Shown: positions 14,381 to 21,705, counted from the stretch's first letter. The stretch is DNA of 23,245 bases from DAOPJM01 sp964490325 (GCA_964490325.1 CAZBBX010000034.1:1-23245), one strand, 5' to 3'. The notes: generated from the sequence alone by a model not told the origin. Made by a program: numbers and translations.

Positions 14381-16294
14381 ATGAGTACAAGCTATCGCTG
14401 CAGAGGGTGCATGACGCTGCGCACCGACAACACCGAGGTATGCCCCCATTGCGGCTACATTCGCAACAGCGCGCAGAGCGACACAGCGGCGCTGCCCGTA
14501 GGCACGGTGCTGGAGGATCGCTTTATTCTGGGCAAGGCGGAAGCGTCCACCCCTTCGTCCATCTCGTATTACGCTTGGGACAAGAGGCAGAACAAGCGCG
14601 TTCGCGTGGTGGAGTTTTTCCCGCGTGCGCTGATGTGGCGCGACGGCGCCGCTTCTCAAAACGTGCGGACGGGTACGCGGGATCAAGAGGGGGAAGCGAA
14701 CTGCCGCGCAGCGGTGGAGCGCTTTACAAAGAATGCGCAGGCTGCGTTCCGCTGCTATGACGCGTCCCTGCCGATGGTGGAGCCGATCGGCCTGATCGAA
14801 GAAAACGGCACGGCGTACTGGGTGGAGGAGTGCACAGAGGGCGTCACCCTGCGGGATTGGCTGCGCAAGTACGGTGTGTTCAACGAGGAGGAAGCCCTGT
14901 CCGCGTTGATCCCGCTGCTGCAGCTGGGCGTCACGTTGGAGGCGAACGGAGCGGACGGCGTGCGCTATGCGCCCGAGTTTGTCCTGCTGACCGCGCAGAA
15001 TCGCGTGCTGTATCTGGCGGCGCCTGCGTTTGCACAGGCGGCAGCCGAGCCTGTCACCGTGCAGAAGAGCTTGGATGTGTATACCGCCGCGGGTCTTATC
15101 AACGCGGCTCTGTGCGATCCGCAAAACGGCATGGATCGCCTGTCCAAGCACGTTTCGCATGCCTTGACGCATGGCCTAAAGAATTCCGAAAAGGAGCGTA
15201 CACCCGACCTAAAGCAGCTTCAAACGGAGCTGACGGAGGAGCACGAGGGCATCCTGCCGCTGGGTCGCCTGAAGGGCGGCAAGCGTACGGGACTGATCGC
15301 GGCGGGCATAGGCTGCGCCGCAGCCCTGTTGATCTTGGCGCTGATCCTGTTCCTGCCCAAGTATGTCAGGGTACCGGATCTGGTCGGGAAGGAGTATTCA
15401 GCGGCCATCCAACTGCTGCAGGACTGCGGCCTTCGCGGTACGCAGATCGGGATCGAACGCACCGAAAGGGAGGACGAAGCGGACACGGTCGCAGGGCAGG
15501 ATACGGACAAAAACAAGCGGGTCAAGAAGGACAGCATCATCGGCCTTACCGTCTATCAGCTGGCAAACACCCTGCCGTACTTTGTGGGCAGCCCCGCAGA
15601 GGACGTCTATTCCCTGATGGAAGCGCAGGACTATCGCGTGGATAAGACAAGGGAGAAGGCCGATTACAGCAACGAGATCGCGGCGGGGTCGGTCATTGCG
15701 GCCTGCTGCGGCGATCGGCAGCTGAAGGACGGCGAATACTTCCTGCAGCCCGAGGGCGAGCCGATCTATCTGGTGGTGAGCCTAGGCACAGAGCCTACGC
15801 CCACGCCTACGCCGACGCCGACGCCCGAGCCGACTCCCACGCCCAAGGGCGCACCAAAGCCCACGCCTACGCCGACGCCTACGCCCACGCCTACGCCTAC
15901 GCCGACGCCTACACCAACACCCACGCCTACGCCAACACCCACCCCCACCCCCACACCTACACCTACACCCACACCCACTGCCACACCCTCAGCGTACAGC
16001 GTTACGTTTCATTTGACAGGCTGCCGGGTCGAGCTCGGAGGAGGGGATGCCGCCGCAGGAGCATCTTATACAGGGTGTCTTGCAGCGGAGGAGGGCTATG
16101 TCTTGCCCACATCTATCACTGTTAAGATGGGCGGCGTTGTAGTGGACTGCAAGTACTACAGTTCAGGCGCCTTTGAGATCAAAAACGTAACAGGCAATCT
16201 GGTCATTACTGCCACCGCCACGCCGCTGACCACCGCCACGCCGCTGACCACGGCGACACCACCGCCCCCACCGGAAGGATCCGACGAACCGTAA
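14381..16294 (+). CDS. Zinc-ribbon pseudokinase receptor with PASTA-like domains and Pro-Thr stalk
   Basis: A 637-residue protein. The zinc ribbon is CRGC (7-10) and CPHC (21-24). The kinase-like domain (about 43-268) has no glycine loop, Val for the catalytic Lys in VRVVEFFP, and no HRD or DFG. The match of VEFFP to KEYYP of the kinase encoded at 6313-7692 points to shared ancestry. One helix spans 303-325. Outside, a PASTA domain (about 329-393, VPDLVGKEYSAAIQLLQDCG) is followed by a second, more divergent one (397-468). Then come a Pro-Thr stalk of about 65 residues and a small beta-rich domain (538-612) with GYVLPTSITV, like bacterial cell-surface repeat modules. PASTA domains often bind peptidoglycan fragments, so a cell-wall-sensing role is plausible. 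The gap to the previous gene is 47 bases. Confidence 0.83.
   Translation: MSTSYRCRGCMTLRTDNTEVCPHCGYIRNSAQSDTAALPVGTVLEDRFILGKAEASTPSSISYYAWDKRQNKRVRVVEFFPRALMWRDGAASQNVRTGTRDQEGEANCRAAVERFTKNAQAAFRCYDASLPMVEPIGLIEENGTAYWVEECTEGVTLRDWLRKYGVFNEEEALSALIPLLQLGVTLEANGADGVRYAPEFVLLTAQNRVLYLAAPAFAQAAAEPVTVQKSLDVYTAAGLINAALCDPQNGMDRLSKHVSHALTHGLKNSEKERTPDLKQLQTELTEEHEGILPLGRLKGGKRTGLIAAGIGCAAALLILALILFLPKYVRVPDLVGKEYSAAIQLLQDCGLRGTQIGIERTEREDEADTVAGQDTDKNKRVKKDSIIGLTVYQLANTLPYFVGSPAEDVYSLMEAQDYRVDKTREKADYSNEIAAGSVIAACCGDRQLKDGEYFLQPEGEPIYLVVSLGTEPTPTPTPTPTPEPTPTPKGAPKPTPTPTPTPTPTPTPTPTPTPTPTPTPTPTPTPTPTPTPTATPSAYSVTFHLTGCRVELGGGDAAAGASYTGCLAAEEGYVLPTSITVKMGGVVVDCKYYSSGAFEIKNVTGNLVITATATPLTTATPLTTATPPPPPEGSDEP
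15794..15988 (+). repeat. Hexamer-type tandem array encoding a Pro-Thr stalk
   Basis: About 30 units of two codons, CCN-ACN, mostly cctacg, cccacg and cctaca variants, with one interruption (EP and KGAPK). It encodes residues 472-536 of the PASTA-like pseudokinase. Near-identical 6-base units keep the frame when copies are gained or lost, so stalk length may differ between strains. Confidence 0.9.
16217..16252 (+). repeat. 18-base direct tandem repeat at the 3' end of the pseudokinase gene
   Basis: Two adjacent copies of an 18-base unit differ at one base (16217-16234 and 16235-16252) and encode the repeated ATPLTT at residues 613-624. The duplication looks recent because the codons are the same. 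Confidence 0.8.
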
Positions 16295-16425
16295 GCCCTG
16301 CCCCTCGCCCAACCCGCCGCCTGCATGGCGCCGCCGATGCCAAGGGACAGAGGCTTGGAAATTCACCACAGGGACGCGCTGCACGGATAGGGGATCCAAG
16401 CGCAAAAGCTCTTGATGCACCGAAA

Positions 16426-16458
16426 GGCGGCGCCCCGCAGCATTGGCGCTGCGCCGCC
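16426..16458. repeat. GC-rich inverted repeat upstream of the response regulator
   Basis: GGCGGCGC (16426-16433) and GCGCCGCC (16451-16458) are perfect inverted arms; an inner CGCAGC/GCTGCG pairing competes. There is no T run, so it is not a normal terminator. It lies 42 bases before the response regulator, in the 205-base gap after the last pseudokinase gene, where I see no convincing promoter. Confidence 0.5.
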
Positions 16459-16499
16459 CCATACGCCTAAAGAACAACAAGGAACAAACGGAAGTACGT

Positions 16500-17261
16500 A
16501 TGTTTAATGTGATCCTATGCGATGAGAATCCGCAAGAGTTGGATAAGCTGATCCGCTGGGTGGAGCCGTTTAACCGCGGCGTGCCCACGCGGGTCTTGCC
16601 CTTCTCGAACGCATATGAAATGTACGACTATCTCCTGGCACACGGCGACAGTGTGCACCTTGTCATATCGGATACCATCGGCAAATCCGTCAGCATCATT
16701 CACCTGATGGAGCTGGCGCAGGAGCAGCTGCCGGATCTGCCTGTTATCTTTGCCTCTCGCCACAGCGATCATGTTTTCGACTGCTACAGTGTCCGCCACA
16801 TAGATTTCTTGTGCTTCCCGCTCAACCAAGCGCGGCTGCTGCGTGCTTTGAACCGCGCTTTTGACGAACGTGTGCGCAACACCATGCGCTTTGTCAGCTT
16901 TGGAGGGCACAGCACCATCACCCGCATTGCCCTGTCCGATATTTTGTACATGGAAAGCGACCTGCACAACATCCATGTCTATACGCACAACGGCAAAAAG
17001 ACCTTCTCAGGCCGCTTGGACAGCATCAATCCTTCGCTGGATTTCCGCTTTATCCGCTGTCACAAGAGCTACATGGTGAATATGGACTATGTGCAGATGC
17101 TCACGGGGGAGCGGATGGTGCTGCTGGACGGCACGCAGATCCCCATCAGCAGCAGCCGCAAGCGCATCACGCAGGACGCGTTCAACGCCTATGTGTATCA
17201 GCAGAGCGTCACGGACGCTTCCCTGACGCCGCCGTATATCCCCAGCAGGCGGATGGACTGA
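16500..17261 (+). CDS. LytTR-family response regulator, atypical receiver
   Basis: A 253-residue DNA-binding regulator of the AgrA/LytR type. The receiver (1-125) has the acidic pair Asp8-Glu9 and the phospho-acceptor Asp58 in HLVISD. The conserved Lys before Pro is replaced by Phe106 (DFLCFPL), which normally weakens phosphorylation signalling. The LytTR domain (about 138-240) has YMESDLHNIHVYT and FIRCHKSYMVN, both family-typical. ATG at 16500 was chosen because CGGAAG lies 5 bases upstream and the receiver begins at once; the open frame reaches to 16443 without support. No histidine kinase is adjacent. It may be transcribed with, or respond to, the kinase locus just upstream; that is inference. 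Confidence 0.88.
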   Translation: MFNVILCDENPQELDKLIRWVEPFNRGVPTRVLPFSNAYEMYDYLLAHGDSVHLVISDTIGKSVSIIHLMELAQEQLPDLPVIFASRHSDHVFDCYSVRHIDFLCFPLNQARLLRALNRAFDERVRNTMRFVSFGGHSTITRIALSDILYMESDLHNIHVYTHNGKKTFSGRLDSINPSLDFRFIRCHKSYMVNMDYVQMLTGERMVLLDGTQIPISSSRKRITQDAFNAYVYQQSVTDASLTPPYIPSRRMD

Positions 17262-17353
17262 CCGAATTTTTCAGCGACCCTTCCGTTCGTGCGGCCTGCC
17301 CCGTGCGGGAACGGGAACTGCCATACGTTGTCCCTGTATGAAAAAAGTTTCAT

Positions 17354-17395
17354 AAAAAAAGCTGCGGAAAGCGTTTGCTTCGCCGCAGCCTTTTT
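17354..17395. terminator. Bidirectional terminator between response regulator and small minus-strand genes
   Basis: GCTGCGG (17361-17367) pairs with CCGCAGC (17383-17389), with inner AAGC/GCTT. Five T follow on the plus strand (17391-17395) and seven A precede (17354-17360), giving a T run for minus-strand transcripts. Confidence 0.88.
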
Positions 17396-17408
17396 ACCCT
17401 ATGGGGTC

Positions 17409-17564
17409 TTAGAGATCGTCTGCGTCCTGTACGGGGCGCGAGCCGTCGGCGGACATGCCCGTATAGCTGCCCGTCACATCGATCGGGAACTCCTGCATCG
17501 ATCTTGCGGCGTCGGAAAACAGAGCCGTTACGTCGATGCGGGCTTTCCTTTGGCGCTTACGCAT
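17409..17564 (-). CDS. Small conserved-looking protein ending in PVQDADDL (51 aa)
   Basis: The frame starts at ATG 17564, which overlaps the TGA of the upstream small gene (TGATG), so translation is coupled. The N-terminus is very basic (MRKRQRKAR). It is followed by DVTALFSDAARSMQEFP, then DVTGSYTG (29-36) and the acidic end PVQDADDL (44-51). From memory, short Clostridia proteins with DVxGSYTG and a QDADDL-type end occur widely without a function; I cannot verify this here. The stop lies just before the bidirectional terminator, completing a neat two-gene unit. No signal peptide or membrane helix is present. Confidence 0.65.
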   Translation of the reverse strand: MRKRQRKARIDVTALFSDAARSMQEFPIDVTGSYTGMSADGSRPVQDADDL

Positions 17565-17728
17565 CAGAAGCGGAAGGTGTTGGACGAGTTGCTGTTCTGC
17601 CGCTCGTTCTTGTCGCCGTTCTGCTGCCGATCCTTACCGTTGCGGTTGTTGCTGTTGCTGCGGCCGCGTTCGGAGCTGCGGGCGTCCACGTCGGTGTTAT
17701 AGCCGCGCGTATCCTCAAAGAATGACAT
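17564..17728 (-). CDS. Small disordered Asn/Arg/Ser-rich protein (54 aa)
   Basis: It begins MSFFEDTRGYNTDVDARSS and ends in a low-complexity run rich in Asn, Arg, Ser, Asp, Gln and Lys, predicted to be unstructured. A perfect AGGAGGT lies 7 bases before ATG 17728, which strongly supports this start over the longer open frame reaching 17941. Its stop overlaps the start of the next small gene. It diverges from the DacF-like gene; no clear promoter was found in 17729-17880. Function unknown. Confidence 0.62.
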   Translation of the reverse strand: MSFFEDTRGYNTDVDARSSERGRSNSNNRNGKDRQQNGDKNERQNSNSSNTFRF

Positions 17729-17880
17729 TGTGAGACCTCCTGTTGTTTTTGCCGACGGTCGATCCCGCCGACGCAGATAGCTTGCGCGCTCCAAAAGAAA
17801 ATACACAGGGACTTTTTTACAATCATTTTTTTTGTTGCTTTGCCATAGCCTGTACAAACGAACATGGGAGATGAAGAAAT

Positions 17881-19017
17881 ATGAAACGCTGCGTCGCGCT
17901 GCTTCTTGCGCTGCTGATCGCTTCGATCTGTCCCGCTGCATACGCGGATACGCCCGTCGAGCTATACGGCGCTGCCGCCGCCGTTGCCGCGCCCCTTTCC
18001 GGTGACGTCCTGCTTGCGGAGGAGAACGCCGATGAGCAGCTCAGCGTGGCGGGGCTTGTCAAGCTGCCCGCCATCCTGACGCTGGCGCTGTCCTTCGACA
18101 AGGGACTGATCCTCGCACAAACGCAGATGCAATGCTCCAAGAACGCTTCCGCCGCAACGGGGCCGACCGCCTTTTTGGAGGTGGGGGAGACCATTGCGGC
18201 TTCGGAGCTGATGAAGGCCGCCGTGATGATCTCGGCGGGGGACGCCATCCTTGCCTTGGGCGAGAACGCCTTTGGCTCGGGCGAGGTGTTCCTGCAAAAC
18301 ATCGGCGTCACCCTGAGCGAGCTGGGCATTTCGCCCTCCATGAGCGATTGCTTGGGCACAGGCAGCCGCTTCACGGCAAGGGAGCTTTTGATCATGGCGC
18401 AGGCCGCCGCGCAAAGCCCCTGCTTTTTGCAATATGCGGGGCTGTATTACGAAACGCTCACGCATACGGACGGACGCAGCACGGAGCTGGTCAACGCCAA
18501 CCGTATGATCCGCTCCTTCACGGGTTGCTTCGGCCTGCTCACAGGCTCCTCGCGCGACGACGGCTACTGCGGGGTGTTTGCCGCCACGCGCAACGACGTC
18601 AGCTACGCGGTGGTGGTCATCGGCTGCCGCACCAGCGAGCTGCGCTTCAGCTGCGCGGGAGCTTTGTTCGACTATGCGTTTGCCAACTATCGCGTGGAGA
18701 CGCTGGCAGGCACGGGGAAGCCCGTGCTGGACGCGTGGCCTGTGGAGGGCGGCACGGAAAAAAGCGTTGCCCTTGTCGCGCATGAGGATGCGGTGCTGCT
18801 GTTAAATGCGGGCGCGGGGGCGGTGAGCGCCGCCTATCGCCTGCCCGAAACGCTGCAAGCGCCACTGTACGCGGAGCAAAGCGTGGGGGAGGCAGTGTTC
18901 ACGGCGGCGGACGGAACGGAGCTGGCGGTCGTTGCGCTCTATCCGTCCAAGTCGATCGAGGGCTTCGGCATACGGGACATCCTTGTCCGCCTTGCCCGCT
19001 CCTACCTGTCGGGCTGA
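17881..19017 (+). CDS. DacF-like D-Ala-D-Ala carboxypeptidase homologue, apparently inactive
   Basis: An exported 378-residue protein of the S11 peptidase (low-mass PBP) fold. The signal peptide is about 1-22. Active relatives trim D-Ala from peptidoglycan stem peptides with three motifs, all changed here. SxxK reads GLVK (58-61), so the nucleophile Ser is Gly. SxN reads SAG (118-120). KTG reads LTG (220-222). The surrounding context is still family-like (AAVMISAGDAILAL, ANRMI, GLLTGSS). A C-terminal PBP5-like beta domain follows (about 263-360), with no membrane anchor visible. Length is normal, with no frameshift, so it looks maintained under selection. It may bind peptidoglycan or regulate another PBP. 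The start has GGGAGAT upstream. Confidence 0.8.
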   Translation: MKRCVALLLALLIASICPAAYADTPVELYGAAAAVAAPLSGDVLLAEENADEQLSVAGLVKLPAILTLALSFDKGLILAQTQMQCSKNASAATGPTAFLEVGETIAASELMKAAVMISAGDAILALGENAFGSGEVFLQNIGVTLSELGISPSMSDCLGTGSRFTARELLIMAQAAAQSPCFLQYAGLYYETLTHTDGRSTELVNANRMIRSFTGCFGLLTGSSRDDGYCGVFAATRNDVSYAVVVIGCRTSELRFSCAGALFDYAFANYRVETLAGTGKPVLDAWPVEGGTEKSVALVAHEDAVLLLNAGAGAVSAAYRLPETLQAPLYAEQSVGEAVFTAADGTELAVVALYPSKSIEGFGIRDILVRLARSYLSG

Positions 19018-19067
19018 ACCAAAGGAAGGATCCATCCCATAAAAAATCCTTGCTTTTTGACGCACGA

Positions 19068-19095
19068 AAACGCCGAGGCTCACACCTCGGCGTTT
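19068..19095. terminator. Bidirectional terminator between the DacF-like gene and punA
   Basis: An 11-base perfect stem: AAACGCCGAGG (19068-19078), loop CTCACA, CCTCGGCGTTT (19085-19095). T runs are short on both sides, but it sits exactly between two convergent genes. Confidence 0.75.
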
Positions 19096-19111
19096 ATCCA
19101 TGCAATGAACT

Positions 19112-19933
19112 TTACAGCAGCTTTTCCAAGATCAGATCGACCAAGGCGGCGAAGCGCTTGGCGGCCTTGTCGGCGGTCTCCGTGACCTCGGCATGGGACA
19201 GCGGGGCGTCCAGTACGCCTGCCGCCATGTTGGTGATGAGCGAGATGCCCACGACCTGCATACCGCAATGCGCGGCGGCAATGGCCTCGGGCACGGTGGA
19301 CATGCCCACCGCATCAGCGCCCAGCACGCGAGCCATGCGCACCTCGGCAGGCGTTTCGTAGCAGGGGCCGGAGAACATGATGTACACGCCCTCCTGCAAG
19401 GCGATGTCCTGCTCCTTTGCCAAGGCCTTCAGCTTGGTGCGCAGCGTCTTGTCGTACACGTTGCTCTGATCGGGGAAGCGGGGGCCGAAGGCATCAAGGT
19501 TTGCGCCGATCAGCGGGTTGGAGCCGGAGAAGTTGATGTGATCGCGTATCAGCATCAGATCGCCCGCGTGATAGTCTAAATTCACGCCGCCTGCCGCGTT
19601 GGTGACAAGCAGGGCCTTAACGCCCAGCTTTTTCATGGTGCGCACACCCAGTGAAAGCAGCGCCTGCGGGTAGCCCTCGTAGTAGTGGAAGCGTCCCTGC
19701 ATGGCAACGACGGTCTTACCGTACTTTTCGCCCACGACAAAGCGGTTCTTGTGTCCCACAACGGCGGATACGGGGTAACCCTCGATGTCCGCATAGTTGA
19801 CAAAGCGGGGATCATGGAGGGTCTCGGCGTACTCGCCAAGCCCCGAACCAAGGATGAGTCCAACGCTTGCCTTGTCGCCGCCCACGGCGCTCAGGCGCTT
19901 TGCAGCGTCGGTGATGATGGCGTTTTGATCCAT
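19112..19933 (-). CDS. punA: Purine-nucleoside phosphorylase (trimeric type)
   Basis: Splits inosine, guanosine and their deoxy forms with phosphate to base plus (deoxy)ribose-1-phosphate. The 273-residue length fits the trimeric family, as do GSGLG (29-33), RFHYYEGY (81-88), VTNAAGG, FSGPCYETPAE and MSTVPEAI. The start at 19933 has GGGAGGA 7 bases upstream; an in-frame ATG at 19981 lies inside deoB and is not needed. The deoB stop is 2 bases before this start, so the two are co-transcribed. PunA makes the pentose-1-phosphate that DeoB converts to the 5-phosphate. Confidence 0.96.
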   Translation of the reverse strand: MDQNAIITDAAKRLSAVGGDKASVGLILGSGLGEYAETLHDPRFVNYADIEGYPVSAVVGHKNRFVVGEKYGKTVVAMQGRFHYYEGYPQALLSLGVRTMKKLGVKALLVTNAAGGVNLDYHAGDLMLIRDHINFSGSNPLIGANLDAFGPRFPDQSNVYDKTLRTKLKALAKEQDIALQEGVYIMFSGPCYETPAEVRMARVLGADAVGMSTVPEAIAAAHCGMQVVGISLITNMAAGVLDAPLSHAEVTETADKAAKRFAALVDLILEKLL

Positions 19934-19935
19934 GT

Positions 19936-21108
19936 TCAGTCCTCCCAAATGTCCTTGAGGAAGGAGCTGCCGCAGACCCAAGCCTCTCCCGTCAGGTACT
20001 CATAGATGGTGCAGCCGATGTCGGCAAAGCTTTGGCGAATGCCCAGATCCGTGCCTGCCTTCACATGCTTGCCGTAGACCAGCAGGGGAATGTACTCCCG
20101 CGTGTGGTCGGTGCCGGGATAGGTGGGATCGCAGCCGTGGTCGGCGGTGATCATCAGGATGTCGCCCTCGTCCAAGGCGTCCAGCAGGGGCGCTAACTTG
20201 GCGTCGAAGTACTCCAGCGCCTCGCCATAGCCCTCCACGTTGTTGCGGTGACCGTAGAGCATGTCGAAGTCCACCAAATTGGTGAAGATGAAGGCGCCTT
20301 CCTTCTTTTCGATGAAGCGCTGCGTGGCCTCAATGCCCGTCACATTGTTCTTGGTATGATCCACCGTCGTGATGCCGCGGTGGCAGAAGATGTCCTCGAT
20401 CTTGCCCACGGCGACGACCGAAAGACCCTTCTTGGTCAGGCCGTCCAAAATGGTGTCGCTGAAGGGGGCAAGGGCGTAGTCGCGGCGGTTCTCGGTGCGG
20501 TAGTAGTTGCCGCTCGTTCCAAGGAAGGGGCGGGCAATGACGCGGCCGACCAAGTTGTCGCCGACCAACATCTCGCGTGCGACCTCACAGATGTGATACA
20601 GCTCGTTAAGAGGTACGACCTCCTCGTGCGCGGCGATCTGGAACACGCTGTCCGCCGAGGTGTACACGATGAGCTTGCCCGTTTTGACATGCTCGTCACC
20701 AAGGTCTTGAATGATCTGCGTGCCGCTGGCGGTGCAGTTGCCCATCGTGCCGCGGCCTACGCGCTTTTCAAACTCGTCCAAGAAGCTGCGGGGAAAGCCG
20801 TTGGGATAGGTCTTGAAGGCCTCCTTGAGGGGCAGACCCGCCATCTCCCAATGTCCGCAGGTGGTGTCCTTGGCATGGGTCTGCTCGGCACACTTGCCAA
20901 AGGCGCCGCTGGCGGCCTCCTCGCCCACGGGCAGGGGGCTGCCTTGGATGCGGCCGATGCCTAAGCGGGTCATGTTGGGAATGCACAGTCCGCGCTCTTG
21001 GTAGATGTGTCCAAAGGTGTTCGCGCCGGCGTCGCCAAAGTCCGCCGCGTCGGGCAGCGCGCCGATGCCTGCGCTGTCCAGTACGATCAGGATCGCTCTT
21101 TTGTCCAT
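19936..21108 (-). CDS. deoB: Phosphopentomutase
   Basis: Interconverts (deoxy)ribose-1-phosphate and the 5-phosphate, linking nucleoside salvage to the pentose phosphate pathway. It is 390 residues, typical of the alkaline-phosphatase-superfamily enzyme. Visible are ILIVLDSAGIGALPDA near the N-terminus with the metal-binding Asp11, GANTFGHI with the catalytic Thr, and MITADHGCDPTYPGTDHTRE near the C-terminus with metal-binding Asp and His residues. GAGGTG lies just upstream of the ATG. It is first in a deoB-punA operon with a strong promoter. No DeoR-type operator was recognised. Confidence 0.97.
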   Translation of the reverse strand: MDKRAILIVLDSAGIGALPDAADFGDAGANTFGHIYQERGLCIPNMTRLGIGRIQGSPLPVGEEAASGAFGKCAEQTHAKDTTCGHWEMAGLPLKEAFKTYPNGFPRSFLDEFEKRVGRGTMGNCTASGTQIIQDLGDEHVKTGKLIVYTSADSVFQIAAHEEVVPLNELYHICEVAREMLVGDNLVGRVIARPFLGTSGNYYRTENRRDYALAPFSDTILDGLTKKGLSVVAVGKIEDIFCHRGITTVDHTKNNVTGIEATQRFIEKKEGAFIFTNLVDFDMLYGHRNNVEGYGEALEYFDAKLAPLLDALDEGDILMITADHGCDPTYPGTDHTREYIPLLVYGKHVKAGTDLGIRQSFADIGCTIYEYLTGEAWVCGSSFLKDIWED

Positions 21109-21137
21109 AATTTCACCTCATATCAGATTGTGATTCC

Positions 21138-21166
21138 ATTGTATCACCCGCTTTTGCCCTCGTCAA
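21138..21166 (-). promoter_or_regulatory. Sigma-A-type promoter of deoB-punA
   Basis: On the minus strand TTGACG (21161-21166), a 17-base spacer and TACAAT (21138-21143): 5 of 6 in both boxes. It lies 30 bases upstream of deoB. Confidence 0.82.
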
Positions 21167-21206
21167 GCAAGGAGAAGCAGGCAAGGAAAAATGCACTTGC
21201 GTACAT

Positions 21207-21232
21207 AAAAAATCCCGCCGATGGGCGGCGGG
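21207..21232 (-). terminator. Terminator after the zinc-ribbon membrane protein gene
   Basis: On the minus strand CCCGCCG, loop CCCAT, CGGCGGG (21214-21232), then A and six T (21207-21212). It separates the gene at 21242-21673 from deoB. Confidence 0.88.
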
Positions 21233-21241
21233 AGAGGGGGG

Positions 21242-21673
21242 TTAGGTATTCTTAATGAAGCTCTCGCCACAGCGGGGGCAGGTGATGCGGATCTTGCCCT
21301 TGCCGCGGGGCACACGCGTGGTGACGCCGCATTTGGGGCAGCGATAGTAGCGGTAATTCTTATCCTTGGCGTGCGAAAAGCGGGAACGGAGCGCCGCCGT
21401 CTTGGTCAGGTACCACTGGTTCTCCAAACGGCGCTTGGGGATCTTGCGGGAGAGCATACGCATCAGCTGCCAGAAGATGACGATCCAGCTGAGGATATAC
21501 AGGATACTGCCCGCAATGGCGGTGCCTGTGGACGATATGGCGGACAGGATCATGCCCGCGATCAGCAGCACCATGCCTAAGATCAATAAAAAACGGCCGA
21601 GCGCGTCGCCGCCGTAGCGCCCATACATCATGCGGGCAAACCCATTTCGCATCTTTGCCAGAAAGTTTCGCAT
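21242..21673 (-). CDS. Two-helix membrane protein with C-terminal zinc ribbon
   Basis: A 143-residue protein of unknown function. Two membrane helices (about 27-45 and 51-72) form a hairpin, leaving a basic cytoplasmic part and a zinc ribbon with CPKC (112-115) and CPRC (132-135). The pattern YRCPKC-x16-CPRC recurs in small Clostridia membrane proteins. GGAGGC lies a few bases before ATG 21673. It is a single-gene unit with its own terminator. It could be a membrane-linked regulator or quality-control factor; nothing in the context decides this. Confidence 0.78.
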   Translation of the reverse strand: MRNFLAKMRNGFARMMYGRYGGDALGRFLLILGMVLLIAGMILSAISSTGTAIAGSILYILSWIVIFWQLMRMLSRKIPKRRLENQWYLTKTAALRSRFSHAKDKNYRYYRCPKCGVTTRVPRGKGKIRITCPRCGESFIKNT

Positions 21674-21705
21674 ACACAGCCTCCGCGGCTTACGCCGATC
21701 TATGG

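Noticed and set aside
14054..15172. 372-codon minus-strand frame across the two pseudokinase genes
   Set aside because: It spans two real genes and their gap, has Arg/His-rich composition typical of shadow frames, and no ribosome binding site.
15766..15984. Minus-strand frame encoding a Val-Gly repeat
   Set aside because: It is only the complement of the Pro-Thr array; no ribosome binding site or start context supports it.
1981..17261. The signalling locus as a horizontally acquired island or defence system
   Set aside because: No integrase, transposase, direct-repeat ends or tRNA junction next to it, base composition looks like its neighbours, and no nuclease or toxin domain was seen.
20248..20964. 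238-codon plus-strand frame inside deoB
   Set aside because: Antisense to a well-identified phosphopentomutase.
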